DNA of 64,000 nt. It comes from Pseudomonadota bacterium (lineage in GTDB: Bacteria > Pseudomonadota > Alphaproteobacteria > Rhizobiales > Rhizobiaceae). A model generated the notes under the pieces. The model was given only the letters and a program-made list of their open reading frames with translations, was not told the origin of the DNA and did not search any database. Shown here piece by piece: positions 1 through 9,356 of the stretch. The translations under genes were made by a program, and so were the position numbers. The DNA lies in assembly GCA_023451735.1 (NCBI GenBank), contig JAEXYH010000067.1:1-64000 (forward strand). Direction: 5' to 3'. How positions within the stretch are numbered: position 1 is the stretch's first letter; every line of letters begins with the position of its first letter.

Positions 1-327
1 AATGAGAAGGGCGCGATCTGGATCGTCGAGATCAAGTCATCAGTGGAGGATCTACGCGCGGATACGAAATGGCCGGACTATCGCGCCCATTGCGATCGGT
101 TGTTCTTCGCCTTCACGCAGGATTTGCCGTGCGAGATTTTTCCGGGGGAGACCGGACTGATCGTCGCCGATGCCTATGGCGCGCATGTGCAGTGTGAGGC
201 GCCGGAGCACAAGCTGCCGGCCGCGACGCGCAAATTCATGATGCTGCGTTTTGCGATGACGGCGGCGCACAGACTAAACAGGCTGCATGACCCTCAAGGT
301 CATGCAGCCTGTTCGAATGAGTTTTAG
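1..327 (+). CDS. MmcB-like DNA repair nuclease, 3' part only
   Basis: The reading frame is open from the first base, so the 5' end lies outside the window. The visible N-terminal stretch contains IWIVEIKSS, the E-x-K core of a PD-(D/E)XK nuclease fold, followed by DLRADTKWPDY. This matches the MmcB family of alphaproteobacterial repair proteins, which are thought to act with the ImuABC/DnaE2 mutagenesis machinery. The last 17 or so codons run through a perfect hairpin (277-313), so the C-terminal tail is encoded by the terminator itself. The family call rests on the nuclease core and its spacing; the missing N-terminus prevents a firmer assignment. Confidence 0.7.
   Translation, partial: NEKGAIWIVEIKSSVEDLRADTKWPDYRAHCDRLFFAFTQDLPCEIFPGETGLIVADAYGAHVQCEAPEHKLPAATRKFMMLRFAMTAAHRLNRLHDPQGHAACSNEF
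277..313 (+). terminator. Perfect hairpin inside the 3' end of the MmcB-like gene
   Basis: A 16-bp perfect inverted repeat (277-292 and 298-313) has a 5-nt loop. It lies before the stop codon of the upstream gene, and the following sequence is only weakly T-rich (GTTTTAG at 321-327). It could act as an intrinsic terminator or as an mRNA-stabilising end. Confidence 0.65.
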
Positions 328-337
328 GGATCTCAGT

Positions 338-445
338 TCCTCATGGTGAGGAGCGCGCCCTTGCGCGCGTCTCGAACCATGAGCTGTTTGAGCTCCGCGA
401 CCATCCTTCGAGACGCGGGCTTCGCCCGCTCCTCAGGATGAGGGC
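338..445. repeat. Interspersed double-hairpin repeat, family A copy 1
   Basis: Two adjacent imperfect hairpins are present: CTCATGGTGAGGAGC...GTCTCGAACCATGAG, and CATCCTTCGAGACGC...GCTCCTCAGGATG. The same two modules recur in swapped order at 6414-6540. The copy sits between convergent genes. Confidence 0.75.
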
Positions 446-461
446 GGAGTGTGGGGTTGGC

Positions 462-1016
462 TTAGCGCGGCGCGCGCTTGGCCAAAATGCGCTGCAATGT
501 GCGGCGGTGCATGTTCAAACGGCGCGCGGTTTCCGAGACGTTGCGGTTGCACATCTCATAGATGCGCTGGATGTGTTCCCAACGCACGCGGTCGGCCGAC
601 ATCGGGTTGTTCGGCAATTCCGACTTGTCGCTATCGATCGCCAGCAACGCATTCACGACATCATCGGCATCGGCCGGCTTCGACAGATAGTCGACGGCGC
701 CCATCTTCACCGCGGTCACGGCGGTGGCGATGTTGCCATAGCCGGTGAGCACGATGGCACGCGCTTCCGGGCGCTGCTGCTTCAGCGCGGAGACGACATC
801 GAGGCCGTTGCCATCGCCGAGGCGAAGATCGACCACCGCGAAAGCCGGCGCCGACTTGCCGATGTGAGCAAGGCCATCGGAGACGGTATCGCAGGAGGTG
901 ACGGTAAAACCGCGGGTCTCCATCGCGCGTGACAGGCGTTCCAGAAACGGCTTGTCGTCCTCAACGATCAGGAGCGAGCGGTCGGTCTGTTCAGTCACTT
1001 CGGCAAGAGCGTTCAC
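462..1016 (-). CDS. regR: RegA/ActR/PrrA-family redox response regulator
   Basis: The protein has 184 residues when read from the GTG at 1016, which is preceded by GGAGG ten bases upstream. A longer in-frame extension to 1127 exists but its sequence is not like the family. The receiver domain spans about 12-125 with the acidic pair D20/D21, phospho-acceptor D63 in VVDLRLGDG and K113 in LSKPAD. A Fis-type helix-turn-helix follows in ETARRLNMHRRTLQRIL at the C-terminus. Family members control respiration, CO2/N2 fixation and photosynthesis genes with a RegB-type kinase, and that kinase is not in the window. The gene diverges from an MFS transporter. Confidence 0.88.
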   Translation of the reverse strand: MNALAEVTEQTDRSLLIVEDDKPFLERLSRAMETRGFTVTSCDTVSDGLAHIGKSAPAFAVVDLRLGDGNGLDVVSALKQQRPEARAIVLTGYGNIATAVTAVKMGAVDYLSKPADADDVVNALLAIDSDKSELPNNPMSADRVRWEHIQRIYEMCNRNVSETARRLNMHRRTLQRILAKRAPR

Positions 1017-1232
1017 GGTTTCAAATCCTCCATCTGCAATCAACCTAACATATGGTGCCCCATAGTTCACCTGCCAAGAAAGTGAACGTTTGGATAGCTT
1101 GGCCGCGAAGTTAAAAAACGCAGGCATTTTCTGCAGGAAAACGGGTGGTTAACGGCTGGAACGATGCTAAATCTGCGCGGCGTGATGTCGCAGAGCAGCA
1201 TGCGGCGGGGAAATAACGAAAGCAGATCCGGA

Positions 1233-2468
1233 ATGGACGCGACGACACAGGGGAAGACCGATGAAGCCTCGATTCGTTATGAAGGCTGGCGGATCGTAGG
1301 TGTTTGCTTCGTTCTCGCGACGTTCGGGTGGGCGCTCGGGTTCTACGGACAGAGCGTCTATCTCGCGGAACTCCAGCGCGTTCACGGCTGGCCGGCTTCC
1401 ACCATCGCCACGGCCACCACCTTTTTCTATCTCGTCGGCGCGCTGCTCGTTGCCTTTGTCAGCGAAGCGATGCGCGCGCTCGGGCCGCGCAACTGCCTGC
1501 TCGCGGGCGTCGGGATGCTCAGCCTTGCCACCATCCTGCTCGGCCAGATCACGGCGCCCTGGCAGCTCTATGCGGTGAATGTGTTGCTCGCTTTCGGCTG
1601 GGCCGGCACCAGCCTCGGTGCGATCACCAATACGCTCGGCATGTGGTTCGACAAAAAGCGCGGCATGGCCATCAGCCTTGCGCTCAATGGCGCGAGCTTC
1701 GGCGGCATTGTCGGCGTGCCCGCAATGGTGGCGGCGAGCAACGCATTCGGTTTCGCCGGCGCGACGATGGCGGCGGTCGGCGCCATGCTGGTGCTGCTGG
1801 TGCCGGTGATCATTCTGTTTGTCGGCCATCCGCCGCATCGGGCTGGTGTCGGTCATGTCGCGGCATCCGATGCACCGTCATCGACGCGGATTCGCGCGCA
1901 GGCGATGCGCGACGTGGCGTTCCTCACGGTGACGATCGCCTTTGCGCTCGGACTATTCGCGCAGGTGGGATTCATCGTTCACCTGATCTCGTTTCTCGAT
2001 CCGGTGATCGGCCGCGAGCGTGCAGCGGCGGCGGTGTCGTTGATGACGGTCATGGCCGTGGTCGGGCGCGTGCTGTTCTCGACGGTGATCGACCGGCTCA
2101 ATCAGCGGCTGGCGTCGGCGCTATCGTTTCTCAGCCAGGGCGTGGCGCTGGCGATCATCATCAATACGCAGAGCGCGCCGTGGGTGTTCGTTGCCTGCGC
2201 GCTGTTCGGCTTCTCGGTGGGCAATTTGATCACGCTGCCGGCGCTGATCGTGCAGCGCGAATTCGATCCACGATCGTTCGGTGTGTTGGTGAGTTTGATC
2301 ACGTCGGTGACACAGGTGACTTACGCGTTTGGGCCTGGGATCGTCGGCTGGCTCAGGGATATTTCGGGTAGCTACAGCGTGCCGTTCTATAGCTGCATGG
2401 CGCTGCAGGTGATTGCGGCTGTGATGGTGATGGTGCGGGGGCGGATGATCAAAACGCCGCTGCCGTAG
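1233..2468 (+). CDS. MFS transporter
   Basis: The protein has about 411 residues from ATG 1233; in-frame ATGs at 1164 and 1185 are alternatives and none has a strong ribosome binding site. About twelve hydrophobic segments are visible, and the loop between helices 2 and 3 carries SEAMRALGPRN, a variant of the MFS motif A. The segment GMWFDKKRGMAISLALNGASFGG is typical of the oxalate/formate-antiporter or monocarboxylate-like MFS branch. The substrate cannot be read from the sequence. Its stop codon lies inside a palindromic repeat that begins at 2464. Confidence 0.8.
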   Translation: MDATTQGKTDEASIRYEGWRIVGVCFVLATFGWALGFYGQSVYLAELQRVHGWPASTIATATTFFYLVGALLVAFVSEAMRALGPRNCLLAGVGMLSLATILLGQITAPWQLYAVNVLLAFGWAGTSLGAITNTLGMWFDKKRGMAISLALNGASFGGIVGVPAMVAASNAFGFAGATMAAVGAMLVLLVPVIILFVGHPPHRAGVGHVAASDAPSSTRIRAQAMRDVAFLTVTIAFALGLFAQVGFIVHLISFLDPVIGRERAAAAVSLMTVMAVVGRVLFSTVIDRLNQRLASALSFLSQGVALAIIINTQSAPWVFVACALFGFSVGNLITLPALIVQREFDPRSFGVLVSLITSVTQVTYAFGPGIVGWLRDISGSYSVPFYSCMALQVIAAVMVMVRGRMIKTPLP

Positions 2469-2551
2469 GATGGGTTGAGCGTCTTCGCGAAAACCCATCA
2501 CGGCCAAGCGCTTGCGGTGATGGGTTTTCGCTGCGCTCAACCCATCCTACG
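2464..2551. repeat. Palindromic repeat, family B copy 1
   Basis: The sequence runs CGTAGGATGGGTTGAGC ... GCTCAACCCATCCTACG, a long imperfect palindrome between convergent genes that includes the stop codon of the upstream MFS gene. Related copies are at 15405-15509, 19875-19981 and 19994-20095. Confidence 0.8.
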
Positions 2552-2562
2552 GCCGCGGAGTA

Positions 2563-3054
2563 TTATTCTTCCCTCGCCTTCAACAAATCCTCCACATCCA
2601 GCCGCTTGGTGAACATCGCGATCTCGCCGTTCTCGTCGCGCGGCCATTCGCTTTCCGGGCGGTCCCAATACAGCTCGACGCCATTCTGGTCGGGATCGCG
2701 GAGATACAGCGCCTGGCTCACGCCATGATCGCTGGCGCCGTCGAGCGTGATGCCGGCAGCCAGCACGCGATGCAGGGCGTCGGCGAGGTCCGCGCGGGTC
2801 GGGTACAGGATCGCGGTGTGGAACAGCCCGGTCGTGCCCGGCGCCGGTGGCTGGCCGCCTTTGCTCTCCCAGGTGTTGAGGCCGATGTGGTGATGATAGT
2901 CGCCGGCCGCGATGAACACCGCCTGGTCGCCGTAGCGCGCCTTGACCTGGAAGCCGAGCACGTCGCGATAGAAGCCGAGCGCGCGATCGAGATCGGCGAC
3001 CTTGAGATGGACATGCCCGATCTTGGTGCCGGCGGGAATGGGGGCGGTGGACAT
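2563..3054 (-). CDS. VOC (glyoxalase/dioxygenase fold) protein, catechol-2,3-dioxygenase-like
   Basis: The 163-residue protein begins with TKIGHVHLKVADLDRALGFYRDVLGF, the classic first beta-alpha-beta-beta-beta unit of the vicinal oxygen chelate fold. Likely metal ligands are the second His of GHVH, the His in GLFHTAILYP and the Glu in NGVELYWDRP. One complete two-module VOC domain is present. CatE-like extradiol dioxygenases and hydroxyquinol-cleaving proteins have this shape, but the substrate is unknown. The next gene upstream on the same strand encodes a carboxymuconolactone-decarboxylase fold protein, so an aromatic-degradation or detoxification role is possible. Confidence 0.8.
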   Translation of the reverse strand: MSTAPIPAGTKIGHVHLKVADLDRALGFYRDVLGFQVKARYGDQAVFIAAGDYHHHIGLNTWESKGGQPPAPGTTGLFHTAILYPTRADLADALHRVLAAGITLDGASDHGVSQALYLRDPDQNGVELYWDRPESEWPRDENGEIAMFTKRLDVEDLLKAREE

Positions 3055-3105
3055 GATGGGCTCCTGGATGGCGTGATGCGATCAGGAGGATTTGGGGATG
3101 GAATT

Positions 3106-3248
3106 GCAGGATGGGTAGAGCGCCTTCGCGAAACCCATCGTTTCCAAAAGCTCACCGCCGTAGGGCGGATGAGCCGAAGGCGTAATCCGCCGCGGAGTTT
3201 CAGCTTTGAATTCGGCCGGCGGATTGCGCTTCGCTCATCCGCCCTACG
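3106..3248. repeat. Composite palindromic repeats (partial family B plus GTAGGGCGGATGAGC type)
   Basis: A half copy of the GGATGGGTAGAGCG...CGAAACCCATC element (3106-3145) is followed by a full palindrome GTAGGGCGGATGAGCCGAAG...GCTCATCCGCCCTAC (3163-3248). It fills the space between the two minus-strand genes. Confidence 0.7.
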
Positions 3249-3251
3249 GAT

Positions 3252-3797
3252 TCACGAAAGCTCCGACACCTGACCGTCCGGCAGACCGAATTCATACGTA
3301 TTCAACGTCATCGACACCATCGTGTAATAGCCGCACAGACCGATGATCTCGGCGAGGGCCTTGGCGCCAAGCACCTCATTGGCTTCATCATAGAGCGGCT
3401 TCGACAAGCGCTGCGCCTCGTGCAGTGAGCGCGCGACATCATAGATCACGCGCTCCCGCACCTCGCCAAAGCTCGGCGTGCGGCGGTTCTTGATGTCTTC
3501 GATGATGGCCGGATCGAGCCCGGCCTTCAGCGCAAAATTCTTGTGCGCATACCATTCGAAATGCGCCGTCCAGTGCCGCGCGGTGACGAGGATCGCGAGT
3601 TCGGCATGCGCATCGGAGAGCGATGTATCGTAGCGCAGGAAGGCGCCGAGGCGCGTGGCATGGCGCGCCATTTCGGGGCTCGCCAGCCAGGCCATCATCG
3701 GCTCCGGCGGCTTGCCGCGTTTGCTGGCGATGGATTCGTCATAGATCGCCTTCTGGTCGGCGGTCATTTCGCCAGGCGAAAGAAGCTTTAGGCGCAT
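3252..3797 (-). CDS. Carboxymuconolactone decarboxylase-family protein
   Basis: The 181-residue all-helical protein carries the family core ELAILVTARHWTAHFEWYAHKNFALKAGLDPAIIEDI. The Cys-x-x-Cys pair of the AhpD peroxidase branch is absent, so a redox role is unlikely and a decarboxylase- or hydrolase-like role is possible. It is separated from the VOC gene by repeats and may still share a transcript with it. The substrate is unknown. Confidence 0.78.
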   Translation of the reverse strand: MRLKLLSPGEMTADQKAIYDESIASKRGKPPEPMMAWLASPEMARHATRLGAFLRYDTSLSDAHAELAILVTARHWTAHFEWYAHKNFALKAGLDPAIIEDIKNRRTPSFGEVRERVIYDVARSLHEAQRLSKPLYDEANEVLGAKALAEIIGLCGYYTMVSMTLNTYEFGLPDGQVSELS

Positions 3798-3952
3798 CTC
3801 GTTCCTCGTCTCATTCTTGTTCGTTGTGGCGGGAAGCTAACGAGTCTTTGCAGCCTCCGACAAGCCATTGAATTCCACGATCTGCCGGGTAAGCTTCATG
3901 TCAACAAAATCGTGAGCGCCACGCTTGCGCACAAACAATGAGGAAACACCCG

Positions 3953-5137
<1,185 letters not shown>

Positions 5138-5140
5138 CTC

Positions 5141-5222
5141 CGTCATTGCGAGGAGCGAAGCGACGAAGCAATCCAGAAACCACAAGGAAGAACTGGATTG
5201 CTTCGCTTCGCTCGCAATGACG
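5141..5222. repeat. Palindromic repeat, family C copy 1
   Basis: The element is CGTCATTGCGAGGAGCGAAGC...GCTTCGCTCGCAATGACG. It lies between the two acyl-CoA dehydrogenase genes. A second copy is at 9264-9346. Confidence 0.8.
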
Positions 5223-5270
5223 AGTAACTGCCGCCATCGCTCGAAATATTCAATTCATCGGATCACCCCC

Positions 5271-6407
5271 ATGCCTCTCCTCCTCAATGACGAACAGACC
5301 ATGCTCCGCGACTCAGCCCGCGGTTTCATTGGCGACAATGCGCCGATCGCTCATTTCCGGCAGCTGCGCGACAGCAAGGACGCCACCGGATTCTCGCGTG
5401 AGCACTGGAAGACCTTTGCCGAGATGGGCTTTGCCGGCCTCCTGGTGCCGGAAGCCCATGGCGGCAGCGGGCTTGGCGCGGTGGAAGCCGGCGTCATCAT
5501 GGAGGAGATCGGGCGCACGCTGATGCCGTCGCCGTTCTTCGCCACCGCGGTGCTGTCAGTCACCGCGCTGCGCGGCGGCAGCGAGGCGCAGCAGGCGGCC
5601 TATCTGCCGAAGATCGCGGAAGGCGCGCTGCTGGCAGCACTGGCGGTGGATGAAGGGACGAAACATCGGCCGCTGAATATCGCATTGAAGGCCGAGCGCT
5701 CCGGTAATGGCTTCAAGCTCTCGGGCGACAAGGCCTTTGTGGTCGATGGCCACACCGCCGATCTCCTGATCGTCGCGGCGCGCAGCGGCGGCAGCGTCGG
5801 CGAGCGCGAAGGGCTGACGCTGTTCGCCATCGATCCCAAGGCCAAGGGCATCGCCATCGAGCGCACGGTGATGGTCGACGCGCATAATGCGGCGCGGATC
5901 GTGTTCGACAATGTCGCGGTGGATGCCGACAGCGTGCTCGGCGAGGTCGATCAGGGCGGCGTGTTGCTGGATCGCGTGCTCAACGTCGGCCGCGGTGCCG
6001 TCGCAGCGGAGATGGTGGGACTGGCGGACGAGGTGTTCGGCCGCACGGTGACCTATCTCAAGGAGCGCAAGCAGTTCGGCAAACTGATCGGCGAATTCCA
6101 GGCGCTGCAGCACCGCGCCGCGCATCTCTATACGGAAATCGAGGTGACGCGGGCTGCGGCGATGAAGGCGCTGCAATTGCTCGATGCCGATGCGCCGACG
6201 GCTGCGGCTGCGGTCGCTGTTGCCAAGGCGAAGGCCGGCACCACGGCGACGCTGGCGGTGCAGGAAGGCGTGCAGATGCATGGCGGCATGGGCATGACGG
6301 ACCAGTTCGATGTCGGCCTGTTCATGAAGCGCGCCCGCGTGTGCCAGGAATTGCTGGGGGACAGCAATTTTCACGCGGATCAACTGGCGAAGATGAAGAA
6401 GTATTGA
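5271..6407 (+). CDS. Acyl-CoA dehydrogenase, small-subunit type
   Basis: The 378-residue protein is read from ATG 5271 (MPLLLNDEQTMLRDSARGF). An upstream in-frame ATG at 5217 falls inside the preceding palindromic repeat and is rejected. The C-terminal signature QEGVQMHGGMGMTDQFDVGLFMKR is typical of the family. Its middle domain lacks the usual SEPNAGSD loop, as in the smaller, often non-catalytic partner of heteromeric acyl-CoA dehydrogenases. Together with the preceding gene it probably forms a two-subunit enzyme in beta-oxidation of an unidentified acyl-CoA. Confidence 0.83.
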   Translation: MPLLLNDEQTMLRDSARGFIGDNAPIAHFRQLRDSKDATGFSREHWKTFAEMGFAGLLVPEAHGGSGLGAVEAGVIMEEIGRTLMPSPFFATAVLSVTALRGGSEAQQAAYLPKIAEGALLAALAVDEGTKHRPLNIALKAERSGNGFKLSGDKAFVVDGHTADLLIVAARSGGSVGEREGLTLFAIDPKAKGIAIERTVMVDAHNAARIVFDNVAVDADSVLGEVDQGGVLLDRVLNVGRGAVAAEMVGLADEVFGRTVTYLKERKQFGKLIGEFQALQHRAAHLYTEIEVTRAAAMKALQLLDADAPTAAAAVAVAKAKAGTTATLAVQEGVQMHGGMGMTDQFDVGLFMKRARVCQELLGDSNFHADQLAKMKKY

Positions 6408-6413
6408 GCTTCG

Positions 6414-6540
6414 CATCCATCCTTCGAGACGCGGCTGCGCCGCTCCTCAGGATGAGGGGCAGAGATTGGGGCGGCCAATCCGCTCCGCCCTCATGGTGAG
6501 GAGGCGCCTCTTCGGCGCCGTCTCGAACCATGAATGGCCG
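6414..6540. repeat. Interspersed double-hairpin repeat, family A copy 2
   Basis: The CATCCTTCGAGACGC...CTCAGGATGAGG module (about 6418-6462) is followed by CCTCATGGTGAGGAGGCGCC...GTCTCGAACCATGAA (about 6490-6535). This is the module order opposite to the copy at 338-445. The copy lies between convergent genes. Confidence 0.75.
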
Positions 6541-6548
6541 GGCGCACC

Positions 6549-7595
6549 TTACCTGATCGGCGGCGCGTACTGGATCCCGCCCGCATTCCAGGTCTGGTTC
6601 AAGCCACGCGGGATCTTCAGTGGCGAGCCATCGCCGACATTGCGCTCATACACTTCACCGTAATTGCCGACATGGCGGATGATGCGCGCGGCCCAGTCCT
6701 TGGACAGGCCGAGATCCTCGCCATAAGCACCTTCGGTGCCGACCAGGCGCATCACATCCGGCTTCTTCGACTTCAGCGCCTCGTCGATATTCTTCGAGGT
6801 GATGCCGAGCTCTTCGGCATTGATCATCGCATAGAGCGTCCACTTGACGATCATCATCCAGTCTTCGTCGCGCTGGCGCACGACCGGGGCGAGCGGCTCC
6901 TTCGAGATGACGTCGGGCAGGATGACGTGATCGTCGGGTTTCGCCAGCGTCAGGCGCAAGGCGTAGAGCTGCGAGGCGTCGGCGGTGAAGGTGTCGCACT
7001 GGCCGGAATTATAGGCCTTGAGGACATCCTCAAGCTTGGGAAATTTGACCTCGGTATATTTGATGTTGTTGGCGCGGAAGTAATCCTGCGCATTCAGCAC
7101 CGTGGTGGTGTTGTCCTGGACGCAAACCTTGCTGTCGTTGAGCTCCAGCGCCGAATCGATGTTGCGCGATTTCGGGATCATGAAGCTCTGGCCGTCATAA
7201 TAGGAGACGGCGGGGAAGTAGAGCGCGAGATTGCTTTCGCGCGACATGCTCCAGGTGGTGTTGCGCGCGAGGATGTCGATCTTGCGGCTCTGCAGCTCCT
7301 TGAAGCGTTCATTGGCGTCGAGGCCGGTGAACTTCACTTTCTTCGGATCGTCGAAGATGGCGGCGGCGACGGCGCGGCAGAAATCGACATCGAAGCCGGT
7401 CCAGTTGCCCTGGGCATCCGGCGCCGAGAAGCCCGGCAGGCTCTGGTTGACGCCGCACAGCACGGCGTCGCGCTTGATGGTGCGTTTCAGCGTCTTGGTG
7501 TCGTAGCGCTCATAGGTGATCGCAGCGGCAACCACGGCGGTGGCGACGGCGAGGCCGATGGCCAGGCCGGTCACGAAAGTGCGTTTCATCGCCAT
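6549..7595 (-). CDS. Amino-acid ABC transporter substrate-binding protein (family 3)
   Basis: The 348-residue periplasmic protein has an N-terminal membrane/signal segment (about residues 6-26). It belongs to the AapJ/general L-amino-acid binding family, with GFDVDFCRAVAAAIFDD, the ligand-contact region RNTTWSMSRE and SQLYALRLTL. No permease or ATPase genes are adjacent, so it is either an orphan binding protein or works with a transporter elsewhere. Start choice between codons 1 and 3 (both ATG) is open. Confidence 0.83.
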   Translation of the reverse strand: MAMKRTFVTGLAIGLAVATAVVAAAITYERYDTKTLKRTIKRDAVLCGVNQSLPGFSAPDAQGNWTGFDVDFCRAVAAAIFDDPKKVKFTGLDANERFKELQSRKIDILARNTTWSMSRESNLALYFPAVSYYDGQSFMIPKSRNIDSALELNDSKVCVQDNTTTVLNAQDYFRANNIKYTEVKFPKLEDVLKAYNSGQCDTFTADASQLYALRLTLAKPDDHVILPDVISKEPLAPVVRQRDEDWMMIVKWTLYAMINAEELGITSKNIDEALKSKKPDVMRLVGTEGAYGEDLGLSKDWAARIIRHVGNYGEVYERNVGDGSPLKIPRGLNQTWNAGGIQYAPPIR

Positions 7596-7658
7596 GAGAA
7601 GTCAGCCCCCTGATTGATGGCGTTATGTGATGCAAAGCGAGAAGCGGCGCGTGCCGCT

Positions 7659-8261
7659 TCAGATCTCGGGTTTCTGCCGGATCACGACCTTGGTGCCGAC
7701 GGGCACGCGCTCATAGAGATCGCTGACATCGGCATTGACGAGACGGAAGCAGCCCGACGACACGGCGGTGCCGATGGTGTCGGGCCGGTTGGTGCCGTGG
7801 ATGCGATAGACGGTGGCGCCGAGATAGAGCGCGCGGGCGCCCATGGGATTGCCGGGGCCGCCGGCCATGAAGCGCGGCAGGTAAGGCTGGCGCTGGATCA
7901 TTTCCGCGGGCGGCGTCCAGTCCGGCCACTCGGCCTTGCGGGTGATTTTCACCAGGCCCTGCCACTGAAAGCCGTCGCGGCCGACGCCGATGCCGTAGCG
8001 CATCGCGCGGCCATTGCCCTGCACGAGATAGAGATAGCGCTCATTGGTGGAGATGATGATGGTGCCGGGCGGCTCGGTGGTGCGGTACAGCACCATCTGC
8101 TTCTGGAATTCCGGCGGCAGCTCGATGCTGTCATCGGCGATCAGGCCGGGTTCGTCGCCGACATCGGGGCGCTGCATCTGCGCGCTCGCATGCGTGATCG
8201 ACAATGCGAGGCCGGCTGTGGCGATGAAAGTGAGCCCGAGCAGGCGGCGAAGGTCGATCAT
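7659..8261 (-). CDS. L,D-transpeptidase (YkuD domain), exported
   Basis: The 200-residue protein starts at ATG 8261 with GGGAG upstream. A signal peptide (LLGLTFIATAGLALSITHASAQ) precedes a YkuD domain with the catalytic signature HGTN...SSGCFRL near the C-terminus; the Cys in SSGC is the nucleophile. Such enzymes make 3-3 peptidoglycan crosslinks or attach proteins to peptidoglycan in the periplasm. An upstream in-frame extension to 8405 runs into a palindromic repeat and is not believed. Confidence 0.87.
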   Translation of the reverse strand: MIDLRRLLGLTFIATAGLALSITHASAQMQRPDVGDEPGLIADDSIELPPEFQKQMVLYRTTEPPGTIIISTNERYLYLVQGNGRAMRYGIGVGRDGFQWQGLVKITRKAEWPDWTPPAEMIQRQPYLPRFMAGGPGNPMGARALYLGATVYRIHGTNRPDTIGTAVSSGCFRLVNADVSDLYERVPVGTKVVIRQKPEI

Positions 8262-8359
8262 TTCGGCATCTCCCGATTTGATGGTGTCCGTGCATAGCAT
8301 CGCGAGGCTAGCGCGTGAACCATGAATTCGGGGAATGAGGATTTGATTAAAACGGGATC

Positions 8360-8440
8360 GTAGGGTGGGCAAAGCGCAGCGTGCCCACCATGCGCGGCAC
8401 GTCACTTGAAGGTGGGCACGCTACGCTTTGCCCACCCTAC
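8360..8440. repeat. Palindromic repeat, family D copy 1
   Basis: The element is GTAGGGTGGGCAAAGCG...CGCTTTGCCCACCCTAC, a near-perfect long palindrome. It lies between the L,D-transpeptidase start and the sigma-factor stop. A second copy is at 22574-22654. Confidence 0.82.
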
Positions 8441-8447
8441 AAAAGAG

Positions 8448-9059
8448 CTACGCCGCGATGCTGTCGATCCCGGCATTCTTCAGCAGATCCGCCAGCGCCT
8501 TGCGGGCATAGAACATGCGCGTCTTGACGGTGGAGGCGGGGATGCCGACGATCCCGGCGACTTCCTCGACGGACTTCTCGTGATAGTAGACGAGATTGAC
8601 GATCTCGCGGTGCGCCGGCGAGAGTTTTGCCACGCAGGCGCGCAGGATTTCGCTGGTGCGGCTGCGATCGAGCGCGCTTTCGGGCGTGTCGGCGCTGTCG
8701 GCGACGTCCATCACCTCGTCCTGGTCGATGTCCTCGTATTTGCGCTGGCGCAGCGCCGTCAGCGCCTTGAAGCGCGCGATCGACAATAGCCAGGTGGAGA
8801 CCTGCGAGCGGCCCTCGAACTGGCTGGCGGTGCGCCACACATCGAGAAACACCTGGCTGACCAGATCTTCCGTCGCGGTGACATCGCGCAGCATGCGCAG
8901 CACGAAGCGATAGACGCGGACATTGTGACGGGCATAGAGCGTGTGCATCGCGGAACGGTCGCCGGTGGCGATCCGCTCCAGCAACATCTCGTCCGTGGTG
9001 GCGCGGGCGGTGATGATTCCCTGGCGGCCGGCGGCGTTGATGGCGATGACGTTCGACAT
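8448..9059 (-). CDS. ECF-type sigma-70 factor
   Basis: The 203-residue protein has sigma region 2 at about residues 25-90 (YARHNVRVYRFVLRML ... DLVSQVFLDVWRTASQFEGRS) and region 4 at about 135-190 (LSPAHREIVNLVYYHEKSVEEVAGIVGIPASTVKTRM). It directs RNA polymerase to a stress or envelope regulon that cannot be named. No anti-sigma gene is adjacent, which is unusual for the class. Its upstream region carries inverted repeats with CGTTTC/GAAACG cores (9074-9096 and 9177-9205). Confidence 0.85.
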   Translation of the reverse strand: MSNVIAINAAGRQGIITARATTDEMLLERIATGDRSAMHTLYARHNVRVYRFVLRMLRDVTATEDLVSQVFLDVWRTASQFEGRSQVSTWLLSIARFKALTALRQRKYEDIDQDEVMDVADSADTPESALDRSRTSEILRACVAKLSPAHREIVNLVYYHEKSVEEVAGIVGIPASTVKTRMFYARKALADLLKNAGIDSIAA

Positions 9060-9176
9060 GACTGGCTCCCGTTGAAACGTCGGTGATGCGCGTTTCGTTG
9101 GGATCAGTTGTTAAGGTTTGCCGGTTTCAGGATGGCGGCTTGAAAAGCGGAAAATGGTTTCGTGGTACGGGAGTTT

Positions 9177-9205
9177 TGTTTCGTCGGGGGCGCCGCGACG
9201 AAACA
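9177..9205. promoter_or_regulatory. Inverted repeat upstream of the sigma-factor gene
   Basis: A perfect 10-bp inverted repeat, TGTTTCGTCG and CGACGAAACA, is separated by 9 bases, about 120 bases upstream of the sigma gene start. A smaller GAAACG/CGTTTC pair lies at 9074-9096. It could be an operator or a small hairpin; no regulator is identified. Confidence 0.4.
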
Positions 9206-9263
9206 TTTGGGGAGAAAAATATAATGTTTCTAATGAGATAGCTTCTCGGGGGAATCTCCCGGT

Positions 9264-9346
9264 CGTCATTGCGAGCGAAGCGAAGCAATCCAGGAGCGGT
9301 GGAACGAAGTCTGGATTGCTTCGTCGCTGCGCTCCTCGCAATGGCG
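9264..9346. repeat. Palindromic repeat, family C copy 2
   Basis: The element is CGTCATTGCGAGCGAAGCG...GCGCTCCTCGCAATGGCG, related to 5141-5222. It lies between the response regulator stop and the sigma-factor promoter region. Confidence 0.78.
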
Positions 9347-9356
9347 GTTGAGAGGC

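Noticed and set aside
1017..1127. N-terminal extension of the RegA-type regulator
   Set aside because: The family normally starts near the GTG at 1016, which has GGAGG upstream; the extension would be unique.
5217..5270. Upstream start of the second acyl-CoA dehydrogenase
   Set aside because: The extra 18 codons begin within a palindromic repeat and do not look like protein.
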